Shown here piece after piece: positions 20,510 to 31,119 of a stretch of DNA of 64,000 nucleotides. This DNA comes from Piliocolobus tephrosceles. Lineage: Eukaryota > Chordata > Mammalia > Primates > Cercopithecidae. The stretch lies in assembly GCF_002776525.5 (NCBI RefSeq), contig NC_045449.1, positions 639,606 to 703,605 of the forward strand, written 5' to 3'. The notes under the pieces were generated by a model. That model was not told the DNA's origin, did not search any database, and worked only from the letters and a program-made list of their open reading frames with translations. How positions within the stretch are numbered: position 1 is the stretch's first letter; each line of letters starts with the position of its first letter. Both the position numbers and the translations under genes were made by a program.

Positions 20510-20778
20510 CCTCTGTCACCCACGCTGAAGTGCAGTGCCGCAATCTCGTTTCACTGCAATCTCCACCTCCCAAGTTCAAGTGATTCTCCTGCCTCAGCCT
20601 TCTAAGTAGCTGGGATTACAGGCACCTGCTACCATGCCCGGTTAATTTTTGTATTTTTAGTAGAGACAGGGTTTCGCCATGTTGCTCAGGCTGGTCTCGA
20701 ACTCCTGACCTCAAGTGATCTGCCTGCCTCGGACTCCCAACATGCTGGGATTACAGACGTGAGCCACTGCACCCGGCC
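20510..20778 (-). mobile_element. AluS, antisense, without its tail
   Basis: Begins inside the right arm (ccctctgtcacccacgctga) with no poly-T; ends gagccactgcacccggcc. Confidence 0.9.
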
Positions 20779-21077
20779 CACCCCTTCTCTTTACAGTTCA
20801 TCTTCTCTAACGGAGAAAGGAAGAAAAGAGGGAACCCAAAGAAGCAAGAAAATGAGAGATAATCACACATAAACGACCATGGGGACTGCTGCCATGGTAA
20901 AGCTAGGTATGGGGACAAACCTAGCTTTTACTGGGAATTCAGTAACCTTCTAAAGCTGCTACAATAATACTTCCTAGGTTAAAAAGACCTAATCTTTCCC
21001 AACATAAATTCTTCTCAACAATGTAATATCTTCCAAGGTGAATCTTTTAATAAAATGGGCTTTAGAAAGTGTTGATG
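20779..21077. other. Unique sequence, no gene seen
   Basis: AT-rich with a short repeated phrase (acctagcttttact / aagctaggtatgg). Nothing else recognised. Confidence 0.45.
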
Positions 21078-21690
21078 GGCTGGGGGCAGTGGCTCACACC
21101 TGTAATCCCAACGCTTTGGGAGGCTGAGGTGGGGAGGATTGTTTGAGGCCAAGAGTTCAAGACCAGCCAGGGCAACATAGCAAGAGTCTATCTCTACAAA
21201 AAAAATTATATAGGCTGGGCACTGTGGCTCATGCCTGTAATCCCAGCACTTTGGGAGGCTGACGCAGGCGGATCACCTGAGGTTGGGAGTTAAAGACCAG
21301 CCTGACCAACATGGAGAAACGCTGTCCCTACTAAAAATACAAAAAATTAGCCAGGCGTGGAGGCGCATGCCTGTAATTCCAGCTACAAGGGAGGCTGAGG
21401 CAGGAGAATCACTTGAACCCAGGAGGCGGAGGTTGCGGTGAGCCAAGATTGTGCCACTGCACTCCAGCCTGGGCAACAAGAGCAAAACTCAGTCTCGAAA
21501 TCAATCAATCAATCAATCAATCAATCAGCGAGGCATGGTGGTGTGTGCCTGTCATCCTAACCACTTGTGAGGCAGAGGTAGATTATTTTGAGCGCAGCAG
21601 TTTGAGGTGACAGTGAGCTATGATCATGCCACGGCACTCCAGACCGGGCAACACAGCAAGACCCTGTGTCTAAAAAACAAGAATAATAGT
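21078..21690 (+). mobile_element. AluJ split by a younger Alu
   Basis: Left arm 21078-21212 (gggctgggggcagtggctca ... atctctacaaaaaaaatta), right arm 21528-21690 (gcgaggcatggtggtgtgtg ... gaccctgtgtctaaaaaa). The two arms join correctly once the insert is removed. Confidence 0.92.
21213..21527 (+). mobile_element. AluS nested in AluJ, (AATC)n tail
   Basis: ggctgggcactgtggctcat to agtctcgaaa, followed by seven aatc units (21500-21527). Inserted at the A-rich linker of the older element. Confidence 0.93.
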
Positions 21691-21724
21691 TTTTTTTAAA
21701 AAAGTAGAACTGTTCCCATACCTC

Positions 21725-21830
21725 TCCGTGTTCGTGGGAGGATTAAGCTGGCTCATGTATATACAGCACTTAACATGCTGCCTCACATACTGTACAAACC
21801 TACCAGACGTTTTTAACTATTGTATTTGTG
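21725..21830 (+). mobile_element. MIR 3' part, sense
   Basis: gtgggaggattaagctggct, then catgtatatacagcacttaa and catgctgcctcacatactgt, is the MIR 3' half. Confidence 0.6.
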
Positions 21831-22904
21831 TTTCCACTTCACTTTAAACTAAAATATAAACATCGATTAAACTATCCAGCTGTCCCACTCCTCATCTTGC
21901 TAACCCCAGCCCAGGGAAGTTTTTGTGGAATTGACAGATGACATCTGTTTTTCCAGAGAGTTGTTTCTGGTAATAGAACCTTCTCCTCAAATTCAAAGCT
22001 TCCCTAAATTCTCTACCAAGAGACACTTGAGCCTCTGTAGATCTCAAAGATGCTAAAATAGGCCACGCGGTCCTGACCACTCACCTCTGGCCACTCAACA
22101 AACTCACCCTATTTCTCACTTCCTGCCTATCACACACAATATTCTTTTTCTTCTTTTTTCCCAAGCCAGTGTCCTCCTAGGTCTGTTTCAATGACACCTC
22201 TCCTAGGAAAGCCCCTGCGGCAGATACACGGGCTCTGTAATGGAAACTCCGGCGTGCCTAACAATAGTGCCACCGTCACACACACGTGAGCTTTCATGAC
22301 AGCCAGGGACTGGCAACCCACGGCTGCCGTGCCCAGGAAAAGTATTTCCTGGGGGAGAAAGAAAACTACATTCAGCTCTGGCAGGTCCCACGCAAGTCCG
22401 AGCCAGGCTCACGGGACGGAGAATGCTCTGTCCTGGGAAAGGGAGGCAGAGGTAAGGGCTGTTCCCACCCTCCAGTGACCCAGACGGGAAAGGCAGTTGG
22501 GTGAGAATCAACATGACAGCAGAGACGCGAGGCTTTTTCCCAGCGTCACTGAAACAAAGCCACTGTAGCTGCCCCACACTGCTTACAGGACAATCAATTA
22601 GCAAGATGGATCTCATGATTAATAGAAAACTCAATTTCTTCTTGAAAGCACGTTCTAGGGTGGGGTGCATCCTTATCACATCAGTCAGATGTCAAAAGGC
22701 AATCACGTAAATTGAACAAGGGAAGGAAAATGCCAGGCGGCCTCATTGACGTCCGGCATCTTCCGCTATTATTGAAAGGAAATTGAGAAATTACAGACGG
22801 TACCGCCTATTAGCTTCAATGCCCCGTCCCAGGGCGATCCGCAAAGATTTCCTCGCTGTGCTGTCAACTCTGGGTTAATTGAATTCTCGGTCCACAGTTT
22901 TTAT
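21831..22904. other. Unique sequence, 1.07 kb, candidate conserved block
   Basis: No repeat recognised. The minus frame 22203-22679 (158 residues) has no recognised domain. The 3' part (22600-22890) has AT-rich homeodomain-like motifs (ttaattgaattc, ctcatgattaat) and retained CpG, which is the kind of text seen in conserved noncoding elements. Conservation cannot be judged here. Confidence 0.4.
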
Positions 22905-23014
22905 TTCTTTTCTCCTCTTTTTGAGATGGAATCTCGCTCTGCTGCCCAGGCTGGAGTGCACTGGCGTGATCTTGGCTCACTGCAACCTCCGCCTCTGGGG
23001 TTCAAGCAATTCTC
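22905..23014 (-). mobile_element. Truncated Alu, antisense
   Basis: Only the right-arm end is present (gagatggaatctcgctctgc ... ttcaagcaattct), then it breaks into plus-orientation Alu text at 23015. Confidence 0.88.
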
Positions 23015-23179
23015 CGCAATGTCTCACACCTGTAATCCCAGCACCCTGCCTGGAACACCTTTGATCCCATCTTCACCTACTAACTCCTACTCTGCTGTCA
23101 AGAGCTCATCCGGACACCACCTCCTCTGAGAAACTACTCTGAGGCCAGGCGCAATGTCTCACACCTGTAATCCCAGCAC
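23015..23179 (+). repeat. 30-bp exact duplication of an Alu head, 135 bp apart
   Basis: cgcaatgtctcacacctgta and the next ten bases occur at 23015-23044 and again at 23150-23179. The first copy is a short fragment joined to the truncated antisense Alu; the second belongs to the next full element. The private phrase gcaatgtctc shows direct copying. Confidence 0.92.
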
Positions 23180-23425
23180 TTTGGGAGGCCAAGGTGGGAG
23201 GATCACTTGAGGCCAGGAGTTCAAGGCCAGGCTAGGTAAGATGGAGACATCTCATCTTTACAAAAAACACAAAAATTAGCCAGGCCGGTACTACACGCCT
23301 GTAGTTCCAAGCTGAGGTGGGAGGATTGCTTGAACCCGGGAGGTTGAGGCTGCAGTGAGCCATGATGGCGTCCAGCCTGGGTGACACAACAGACCCTGTC
23401 TCAAAAAACAAAAACAAAACAAAAT
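23143..23425 (+). mobile_element. AluJ
   Basis: ggccaggcgcaatgtctcac at the head, aggccaggagttcaaggcca in the left arm, right arm shortened before gtccagcctgggtgac. Tail caaaaacaaaacaaaa. Confidence 0.9.
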
Positions 23426-23515
23426 AACTACCCCGAGAGCCATTTCCTCCTACCCGCCCCCCCCACTCAAAAAAAGGACAGGGCTGGGATTCTGCCTCTG
23501 GGCATGCTTTTCTTT

Positions 23516-23823
23516 TCCTTTTCTTTTTTTTTTTTTTGAGACAGAGTCTCCTTCTGTCGCCCAGGCTGGAGTGCAGTGGCGCGATCTCAGTTCACTGCAA
23601 GCTGCGCCTCCCAGATTCAAGCGATTCTCCGCCCTCAGCCTCCCAAGTAGCTGGAACTACAGGCGCCCGCCACCACGCCCGGATAATTTTTGTATTTTCA
23701 GTAGAGACGGGGTTTCACCATGTTGCTCAGGCTGGTCTCGAACTCCTGACCTCAGGTGATCCAGCCGCCTCGGCCTCCCAAAGTGCTGGGATTACAGGCC
23801 TCAGTGAGCCACAGCGCCCGGCC
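23516..23823 (-). mobile_element. AluS, antisense
   Basis: Clean S element with TSD gcatgcttttctt at about 23503-23515 and again after 23826. A small extra segment (ctca before gtgagccac) lies near its 5' end. Confidence 0.95.
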
Positions 23824-23884
23824 TGTGCATGCTTTTCTTACAGCACCTTCTATGTTAACAGTATTGTAACTGTCTCCTTACTTC

Positions 23885-24060
23885 GCTTAATACTCCATCT
23901 ATCTATCCATCCATTAATTCAACAAATATTGACGTGCTGGGCCCGTCAAAAAATAAGACCCTGAGGGAGACACCTGGATGCCTGCTCTTCTGGGCTCACA
24001 TTCTCGTGAGGGTGGACGATCAATAAGCAACAATCAACAAAAGACGACAGATATCAGTGA
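23885..24060 (-). mobile_element. L2 3' end, antisense
   Basis: attaattcaacaaatattga, gtgctgggcccgtc, then ctgggctcacattctcgtga and caataagcaacaatcaac. This order is the L2 3' terminus read backwards. Confidence 0.7.
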
Positions 24061-24099
24061 GAGTGGCGAAGAAGACACAGCTTGCTTCTCTCTCCCGCA

Positions 24100-24175
24100 G
24101 GGAGACTTAGCTCCTTGAGGGCAAAGCCTGATTCACTCATGATTGTATCTTCAGGAACTGGCACTGAGCCTTAAA
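24100..24175 (+). mobile_element. L2/MIR-like 3' end, sense
   Basis: tagctccttgagggcaaagc then gtatcttcaggaactggcac follows the sense L2 3' end. It is opposite in orientation to its left neighbour. Confidence 0.6.
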
Positions 24176-24308
24176 AACAAAACCGAGGATTCCACACTTT
24201 CCTTTCTCTCCTCTCTGTTACGGAGATTTAGGTACAGGCTTTCTTTCCTGGGAGACAATAAAATAAGCTTCCTGAAGGAGGATCTTGCCCAGCTGATAAA
24301 TTTTACAA

Positions 24309-24465
24309 GCCGGGGACAGTGGTGCACACATGTAGTCCCAGCTACTAGGGAGGACGAGGCAGGAGGATCACTTGAGCCCAGGAGTTCGAGGCTGCAGTGA
24401 GCCGTGATCATGTCATCGCAACCCAGTCTGAGTAATAGAGCGAGACCCTGTCTCTAAATTAATTA
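24309..24465 (+). mobile_element. Single-arm Alu monomer (FRAM/right-arm type)
   Basis: Only about 155 bp: gccggggacagtggtgcaca, then ggaggatcacttgagcccag and gagaccctgtctctaaatta. There is no second arm; it may be a fossil monomer or a lone right arm. Confidence 0.75.
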
Positions 24466-24547
24466 TTTTTACAAAGGAAGTCAAAGAGCTTTTGTTAAAG
24501 TAAATGATATCCTCAAGCTATGGAGTGTAACACTAAAACTTTTCTGA

Positions 24548-24868
24548 GGGCCAGGCGCAGTGGCACACGCCTGTAATCCCAGCACTATGGGAGGCCGAGG
24601 TGGGCAGATCACCTGAGGTCAGGAGTTCGAGACCAGCTTGACCAACATGGAGAAATCCCATCTCTACTAAAAATACAAAAATTAGCCGGGCGTGGTGGCA
24701 GGTGCCTGTAATCCCAGCCACTCGGGAGGCTGAGGCAGGAGAATCGCTTGAACCCGGAGGCAGAGTTAGCAGTGAGCCAAGATTGTGCCACTGCACTCCA
24801 GTCTGGGCAACAGAGCAAAACTCCGTCTCAAAACAAAAAAAAAAACAAACAAAACAAAAAAACCCCAC
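24548..24868 (+). mobile_element. AluS with TSD
   Basis: ggccaggcgcagtggcacac start; TSD aacttttctga directly before the head and again after the (AAAC)-type tail near 24870. Confidence 0.95.
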
Positions 24869-24894
24869 AAACTTTTCTGAAGATATAGCCGAAA

Positions 24895-25030
24895 AGCTTG
24901 TGAAGAGAGAGAGCATTTTATAGATGGAGAAATGGAGGCCTGGAAATGGTGACGTGCCCAGGGCCACAATGCCAGGAACCTGGAGCTGACCATCTGGCTT
25001 CAGAGCCCACTCTCTTCCCCACCAGATTCC
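24895..25030 (-). mobile_element. MIR, antisense
   Basis: ttttatagatggagaaatgg, aggcctggaaatggtgac, gtgcccagggccacaatgcc and ggcttcagagcccactctct follow the antisense MIR core. Confidence 0.75.
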
Positions 25031-25512
25031 CAGCTCTCGCAGGAACAGAGGGGCACAAGGCAGGTACAAATCTCAGAGGAAATCTCTTTCCTCCCAGGAG
25101 GCTGGTGGCAAACCATGGCTGGCATCAGGACCCTCCTTGGGTGGGAAGGGAGGGTGGGGAGGATGGTGAGTTTATTTACGAGCAAAATGAATCTGCTGGT
25201 TCAAGGAGAAGAAACATGAATGATACTAGCTTTTCAAATTCTTACCACTGGGACCGGCCCTAAAGTTTAGCACTTTATTGGAAAGCCAAAAAACCACTCA
25301 AAAGCTAATGCCTACAGAGAAAACAGCCAAAAAAAGTACCTTTTTTTTTTTTTTCTCTTCATGGAAAGAAAGTTTTCTAATATTTAAAAGCTCAGGATTA
25401 TTCTGGAGAGATGTTAAAAATGACCCAGTCTGCAGGGCTAGAAGCATCTTCTGGGAGGCAGAGGAGTTTTGACAGAAAAGTGTGGACTTTATGAAAAGAG
25501 AGATCTGCATTC
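25031..25512. other. Unique sequence, no gene seen
   Basis: Two GC-moderate blocks and an AT-rich end with a T16 run (25339-25354). Frames here reach about 105 residues with no recognised domain. Confidence 0.45.
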
Positions 25513-25940
25513 TTTTTTTTTTCTTTTTTTTCTTTTTTGACGGAGTTTAGCTCTTGTTGCCCAGGCTGGAGTGCAGTGGTGTGATTTCAGCTCATTGCAA
25601 CTTCCGCCTCCCAGATTCAAGCGATTCTCCTGCCTCAGCCTCCTGAGTACCTGGGATTACAGGTGCACACCACCACGCCTGGCTAATTTTTGTATATTTA
25701 GCAGAGATGGGGTTTCACTATGTTGGCCAGGCTGGTCTCGAACTCCTGACCTCAGGTGATCCATCCACCTCAGCCTCCCAAAGTGCTGGGATTACAGGCC
25801 TGATTTTTGTATTTTTAGTAGCGACGGGGTTTCACTATGTTGGCCAGGCTGGTCTCGAACTCCTGGCCTTGTGATCTGCCCACCTCGTCCTCCTGAAGTG
25901 CTGGGATTACAGGCGTGAGTCATGGTGCCTGGCCTGACAT
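25513..25940 (-). mobile_element. AluS with an extra left-arm copy, antisense
   Basis: A normal antisense Alu runs to gggattacaggcc (25799), then tgatttttgtatttttagta starts a second left-arm copy through gtgcctggcctg. The TSD tctgcattct at 25504-25513 and 25942-25951 brackets the whole 428 bp, so the extra copy belongs to the same insertion. Confidence 0.93.
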
Positions 25941-26029
25941 TTCTGCATTCTCATTTGTATACGGTAAACCCCTCTGGGCCTGGATGTCACCCTCTGCAAC
26001 ACGTAGGGATCTGTGGGGGGAGACGATCT

Positions 26030-26260
26030 CTACATGACATGGAGTAACAGTATCTGGCACAAAGGCGGACACTGAATCAATGCCAGCTCCTTTCCTCTCC
26101 GCAGTTTATTCCGGGGAAGAACCTTGGCCTGGGAAACAGCAGACCTGGTCCAACTCCCGGCTCTGCCCAGACCCCAAGTGACTCAAATGCTTCAGCTGCC
26201 CTGACCTCTGCTTCCTCGTTAGTCAAATGAAAGGCACGGGAGTCATGGAATTCAAGGATG
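26030..26260 (+). mobile_element. Two MIR-like pieces, sense
   Basis: 26035-26090 (tatctggcacaaaggcggac) looks like a MIR 3' end; 26110-26260 (ccttggcctgggaaacagca, cccggctctgcccagac, ctgacctctgcttcctcgtt) like a MIR body. Confidence 0.5.
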
Positions 26261-26383
26261 CCTCCCGTGTGAAAACCAGGGCAGTGAATTCAAACAAAGC
26301 ACATTAACTCAATCGAAATCTAAATTGGTGGCATTCTGTCCCAAAAACACAGCCTGAAAGTCTCCCCTCAGCTTGCTGTTTTG

Positions 26384-26684
26384 GTTTTTTTTTTTTTTTT
26401 TGGAGACAGGGTCTCGCTCTGTCATCCAGGCTGGAGTGCAGTGGTGCGATCTCGGCTCACTGCAACCTCTGCCTCCCGGGTTCAAGGGATTCTCCTGCCT
26501 CAGCCTCCCGAGTAGCTGGGATTACAGGCGCCCGCCACCACGCCCAGCTAATTTTTGTATTTTTAGTAGAGACGGGGTTTCACCGTGTTGGTCAGGCTGG
26601 TCTCCAACTCTTGACCTCAGGTGATCCACCTGCCTCGGCCTCCCGAAGTGCTGGGATTGCAGGTGTGAGCCACCGCGCCCAGCC
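26384..26684 (-). mobile_element. AluS, antisense, with 15-bp TSD
   Basis: ctcagcttgctgttt occurs directly before the poly-T and again at 26685. Otherwise near consensus S. Confidence 0.96.
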
Positions 26685-27374
26685 TCAGCTTGCTGTTTAA
26701 ACGTGGTCTCATGCAGAGCCATCTGCCTATGAGCTGGACAACGACACGGTCCAGGGTTCCAGCCCTCCAGGGTCATCTCCCAAAAATACCCTCGAGTGTT
26801 TGTCCCAGCTGGTGAGTCAGGACCGAACCTGATACCAGGGAACAGTGTTGCTACCATCTGGGCATCTCGCACCAGTTCCATTATTCACTGCTCCCACTCC
26901 CACCCGGGACCCACATCCACAGTCCACTCCAGACATAAGCCAACACTCACTCTGGCATTCTTAGAAACCGTTCAGGTAACAGAAAAAAACTTTTTAACTT
27001 CCAGTGTCAACCTCTGAGATCGGTGAGGTTGATACTTTAAGCAGAAGGCACGAGAATGTCTTTCTAAACCTGAAAATCATGGTGAAGGTCCTCGGGATAT
27101 CTACATCGAGGCAGAAACAGATTTACTAGGGAGAATGCAGTGGAGAAAAAAATACGGCACAAGAAAAGATGCTGCCTCACTGGGCTGTCCTGCCCTGTCC
27201 CCTCCTACAAAGGGCAAGCAGAGAAAGCTATTTAAACGCAACTGTCACTCAGTGGCAATGCTACTGGCTTTTCCAGGACTTGTTTTCTTCCCTCCAAACC
27301 TGTTTACAAAGGAGACATGAGGAAGAGGGCAGAGTCACAGGGAACAAGCACCACTACAGCCCCTCCCGTCATCA
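26685..27374. other. Unique sequence, no gene seen
   Basis: Non-repetitive, with a mixed base composition and frames under 80 residues apart from one that enters the 56-bp repeats. Nothing recognised. Confidence 0.45.
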
Positions 27375-27556
27375 GCCCTTCCCATCATTCCATCCATCAC
27401 CCTGGCACCCACAAAATTTTATCACAATGGCCCCCTCCCATCATTCCATCCACCACTCTGGTACCCACAATATTTTATCACAATGGCCCCCTCCCATCAC
27501 TCTACCCACCACCCTGGTACCCACACTATGTTAACACAACGGCCCCTCCCATCACT

Positions 27557-27833
27557 TTTTTTTTTTTTTTTTTTAAGACGGAGTCTCGCTCTGTCGCCCA
27601 GGCTGGAGTGCAGTGGCCGGATCTCAGCTCACTGCAAGCTCCGCCTCCTGGGTTCCCGCCATTCTCCTGCCTCAGCCTCCCGAGTAGCTGGGACTACAGG
27701 CGCCCGACACCTCGCCCGGCTAGTTTTTTGTATTTTTAGTAGAGACGGGGGTTTCACCGTGTTAACCAGGATGGTCTCGATCTCCTGACCTCGTGATCTG
27801 CTCATCTCGGCCTCCCAAAGTGCTGGGATTACA
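27557..27833 (-). mobile_element. AluYRa-like, antisense, cut by a gap
   Basis: gtggccggatctcagctcac and cacctcgcccggctagtttt are YRa forms. Its 5' end is lost in the N run after gggattaca. Confidence 0.9.
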
Positions 27834-27933
27834 NNNNNNNNNNNNNNNNNNNNNNNNNNNNNNNNNNNNNNNNNNNNNNNNNNNNNNNNNNNNNNNNNNN
27901 NNNNNNNNNNNNNNNNNNNNNNNNNNNNNNNNN
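27834..27933. other. 100-N assembly gap
   Basis: Exactly one hundred N between two antisense Alus, where high identity would make assembly hard. The size is probably a placeholder. Confidence 0.98.
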
Positions 27934-28189
27934 CGTCACCCAGGCTGGAGGGCAATGGCACGATCTCGGCTCACTGCAACCTCCGCCTCCCGGGTTCAAG
28001 TGATTCTCCTGCCTCAGCTTCCCGAGTAGCTGGGATACACCAGCACGCCTGGCTAATTTTTTATATTTTTAGTAGAGATGGGATTTCTCCATGTTGAGGC
28101 TGGTCTCGAACTCCCAACCTCAGGTGATCTACCCGCCTCGGCCTCCCAAAGTGCTGGGATTACAGGTGTGAGCCACCGCACCTGACCTA
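27934..28189 (-). mobile_element. AluS, antisense, start in the gap
   Basis: Begins at cgtcacccaggctggagggc; lost bases near gggatacaccagcac and catgttgaggctggtc. Ends gagccaccgcacctgacc. Confidence 0.9.
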
Positions 28190-28317
28190 CCCTCCCATCA
28201 TTTCATCGAAAACCCTGGTATCCACAGTATTTGAACACAATGTATAACTGTAATAACAACAATAATAAAAGCAGCCAACAGGGATGAGGTGCTTACCTCT
28301 TCAGCTCTGCTACAAGC

Positions 28318-28490
28318 TTTTTTGTTTTTGTTTTTGTTTTTGTGACAGAGTCTCGCTCTGTCACCCAGGCTGGAGTGCAGTGGTGCAGTCTCGTCTCACT
28401 GCAACCTCCGCTTCCCGGGTTCAAGGGATTCTCCTGCCTCAGCCTCCCAAGTAGCTGGGACTACAGGCGCCTGCCACCATGCCCAGTCTT
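28318..28490 (-). mobile_element. Alu right arm only, antisense
   Basis: (TTTTTG)n tail then gacagagtctcgctctgtca; stops at ccaccatgcccagt, missing the left arm. Confidence 0.9.
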
Positions 28491-28513
28491 TGTTTTTTGA
28501 TCTATGCTTTCAT

Positions 28514-28805
28514 TTTTCTTTTTTTGATACAGGGTCTCGCTCTGTCACCCAGGCTGGAGTGCAGTGGTGTGATCACAGTTCACTGCAAGCTCTGCTTCCC
28601 AGGCTCAAGCAGATCCTCCCACCTCAGCCTCCTGAGTAGTTAGGACTATAGGCGTGCGCCACCACGCCCAGCTAATTTTAAAATTTTTTGTAAAGACAAT
28701 GTTTTGCCTTGTTGCACAGGCTGGCCTCAAACTCCTGGGCTCAAGTGATCCTCCTGCCTCAGCCTCCCAAACTGCTGGGATTACAGGCGTGAACCAGCCC
28801 ACTCT
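28514..28805 (-). mobile_element. AluJ, antisense
   Basis: gatacagggtctcgctctgt, then gatcacagttcactgcaagc and ctcaagcagatcctcccacc. Ends cgtgaaccagcccactctgc, a worn 5' end. Confidence 0.9.
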
Positions 28806-28960
28806 GCCTCTGTTACAAGTTCTATTCACATTGGCTCACCTAGTGCCCACGAGAACTCTTTGGGTTATTATTATCCCCATTTTCCAGATAGAACACTGAG
28901 GTTCAGAGAGGCTAAGGAGCCTGCAGGAAGTCATACAACCTACCACAGCCAAAGGGCCTG

Positions 28961-29653
28961 ACGTCTGCCTTCATTCAGGGTAGACCAAATCCCCGCTTGG
29001 ATGACCCCCTCCGAAGCCAGCCTCACCCCCCACGGACAGATTCCTAAGAAAATTCAGGCTCCTTTGTCTGTGTCAAAAAGTCACAAGCCTGTGGACAAGG
29101 AGGAGTTAAGGCTACATTTGTAGACTTAGAACCAAGTTTTCTCAGTTTTGTGGGCTGAAGTCAGACTTGTAGCATTAACTTTACTGTAAGTTTTTTTGGA
29201 GGTGATTCATGTAGAATTCCTGCCAAGAATTTTAATAATTAGACTGAATTAGGCCAAACTCTGTCTGTACATGCCTCACAGCGTTGACTACACTGAGTTA
29301 CCCTGCAGTCCCAGCAGAGCCTCGGGAAGGTCTGGCCCCGCCGGACTTCCAAACCTCTCAGGTTGTAAGCGGGGCTGGTTGTGAAAAGCGGGACCTGCGG
29401 GCTGCCCAGGACAGCGGCTTCCATCCGACTGACTGGCCCCAGTTTTATGGTGCCCCGTGGCCACTAAGGACAAAAGGAAGAGACGCACACATTGGAAAAA
29501 GCTTATAAAAGAAGAGCTTTTCCCAGCAGTCTCCTTTCCGAGAGCTGTAAAGTCTCTCTCTGATGTGGTGATTTTCAGTCTTTCCCCCCCCCACCCCCGC
29601 TCTGACCCAACACATTCCCATCCGTAACAAGAACTCACCCACATGGCAGTATT
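28961..29653. other. Unique sequence, candidate conserved block
   Basis: 29030-29270 is smooth AT-rich unique text (ccaagaattttaataattag), and 29440-29600 has a purine/pyrimidine-balanced stretch ending in a C-run. Minus frame 29288-29734 (148 residues) ends inside an Alu. Nothing recognised as coding. Confidence 0.4.
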
Positions 29654-29959
29654 TTTTCGTTTATTTGTTTGTTTTTGAGACAGAGCCTCCCTCTGTCTCC
29701 CGGGCTGGAGTGCAATGGCGCGATCTTGGCTCACTGCAACCTCTCCCTCCCGGGTTCAAGCGATTCTCCTGCCTCAGCCTCCTCAGTAGCTGGGATTACA
29801 GGTGTGCGCAACCACATCCAGCTAATTTTTGTATTTTTAGTAGAGATGGGGGTTTCACCACACTGGCCAGCTGGTCTCGAACTCCTGACCTCAGGTGATC
29901 CGCCCACCTTGGCCTCCCAAAGAGATGGGATCACAGATGTGAGCCACCGTGCCCGGCCC
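29654..29959 (-). mobile_element. AluS, antisense, with TSD
   Basis: tggcagtatt before and tggcaatatt after. Body near consensus, one C lost at gccagctggtctcg. Confidence 0.94.
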
Positions 29960-30248
29960 GTGGCAATATTCTTTATGGGTAAGAGAAGAACACCCATCTT
30001 TACTCCTCACCCTTAGAGAAGCAGAACCTGTGTGGCAGGGGGACATGCGGGGTTTGGCAAAGCCCCCTGGAAGGTGTGTTTCCCGTCTTCCTCTCCTCTT
30101 CACACACAAGTGTGCATGCCACACTCACACTCCACAGCCACAACCACGGATCTAACACACAGTCCCCATACACTCTGCCAGTGAATCAAGACTTCCCTGG
30201 AAGGCTGTGTCATTAAAATCACAGGAATTATATTAAAATTCTAAAATT

Positions 30249-30540
30249 GGCCAGGTGTGGTGTAATCCCAGCATTTTAGAAGGCCGAAGCAGGAAGACTG
30301 CTTGAGCCCAAGAGTTCGAGACCAGCTGGGTAACACAGCAAGACCCTGTCTCTAAACATGTGTATATATATATATATATATGTGCCGGGCATGGTAATAC
30401 ACCATGTTCCAGCTACTCAGTTCCAGCTACTCAGGAGATCCCTCGAGCCCAGGAGTTAGACACTGCAGTGAGCTACGAATGCACCACTGCACTCCAGTCC
30501 AGGTGACAGAACGAGACCCTGTCGGTTAAAAATAAAAAAA
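30249..30540 (+). mobile_element. AluJ with internal (TA)n and a small duplication
   Basis: gccaggtgtggtgtaatccc has lost part of the head. The linker is replaced by a TA run (30361-30381). ttccagctactcag occurs twice back to back (30407 and 30421). Confidence 0.88.
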
Positions 30541-30798
30541 GTGAAATAAAGAATGTGTAAGTTTCTTAAAGCAGTCTTCAAAACAGAAAGGGAAGTTTAA
30601 GGCAACTTGCTCCCCCAAAATGGAGGTGTGCCCTCACAGGCTAGAACGTAGTAAAATATGAGACATGTTACTGATACAAGACAGAAATCATGCTATTGCA
30701 AACCACAGAAAATAGTTCTACGCCAGTGCTGTTCAACAGAAATACAATGTGGGCCACATGTATCATCTTAAATTTCTTCACAGTAAAAGGGAAAAAGG

Positions 30799-31095
30799 TC
30801 TGGGCATGGTGGCTCACACTTGTCATCCCAGCACTTTGAGAGGCTGAGGCGGGAAGACTGCTTGAGCCCAGGAGTTTGAAACCAGCCTGGGCAACAAAGC
30901 GAGACCCCATCTCCACAAAAAAAATTTAAAAATTAGCTGGGCATGGTGGCATGTGCCTGTGGTCCCAGCTACTCAGGAGGCTGAGGTGGGAGGATCACGG
31001 GAGCCCAGGAGGCAGAGGTTGCAGTGAGCCACGATTGTGCCATTGTACTCCAGCCTGGGTTACAGAGTGAGATCTTGTCTCAAAAAAAAAAAAAA
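30799..31095 (+). mobile_element. AluJ/S inside the MER1-type element
   Basis: tctgggcatggtggctcaca to cttgtctcaaaaaaaaaaaa. It faces the next Alu across about 25 bp. Confidence 0.92.
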
Positions 31096-31119
31096 GATAA
31101 AAAGGTACAGGTGGAGATC

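Larger units (their letters stand above)
27375..28241 (+). repeat. 56-bp minisatellite, four units, last one split by Alus
   Basis: Units start at about 27377, 27433, 27489 and 27545, on the pattern ccctcccatcattccatcc, ctggtacccaca, ttttatcacaatggcc. The fourth is broken after cctcccatcac and resumes at 28191 with cctcccatcatttc through 28241. cctcccatca on both sides is the Alu TSD. Confidence 0.9.
28242..28960 (-). mobile_element. MIR split by two Alus, antisense
   Basis: Part one is 28245-28317 (caacaataataaaagcagcc, gatgaggtgcttacctc). Part two is 28806-28960 (ttattattatccccattttc, gaggttcagagaggctaagg, gaagtcatacaacc). The shared text ctg(c/t)tacaag(c/t)t on both sides marks the Alu target. 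Confidence 0.75.

Noticed and set aside
22203..22679. 158-residue minus frame in unique DNA
   Set aside because: No recognisable domain and frames also open on the other strand; kept only as part of the unique interval.
24533..25069. 178-residue minus frame
   Set aside because: Most of it is antisense AluS (24548-24868), flanked by MIR text.
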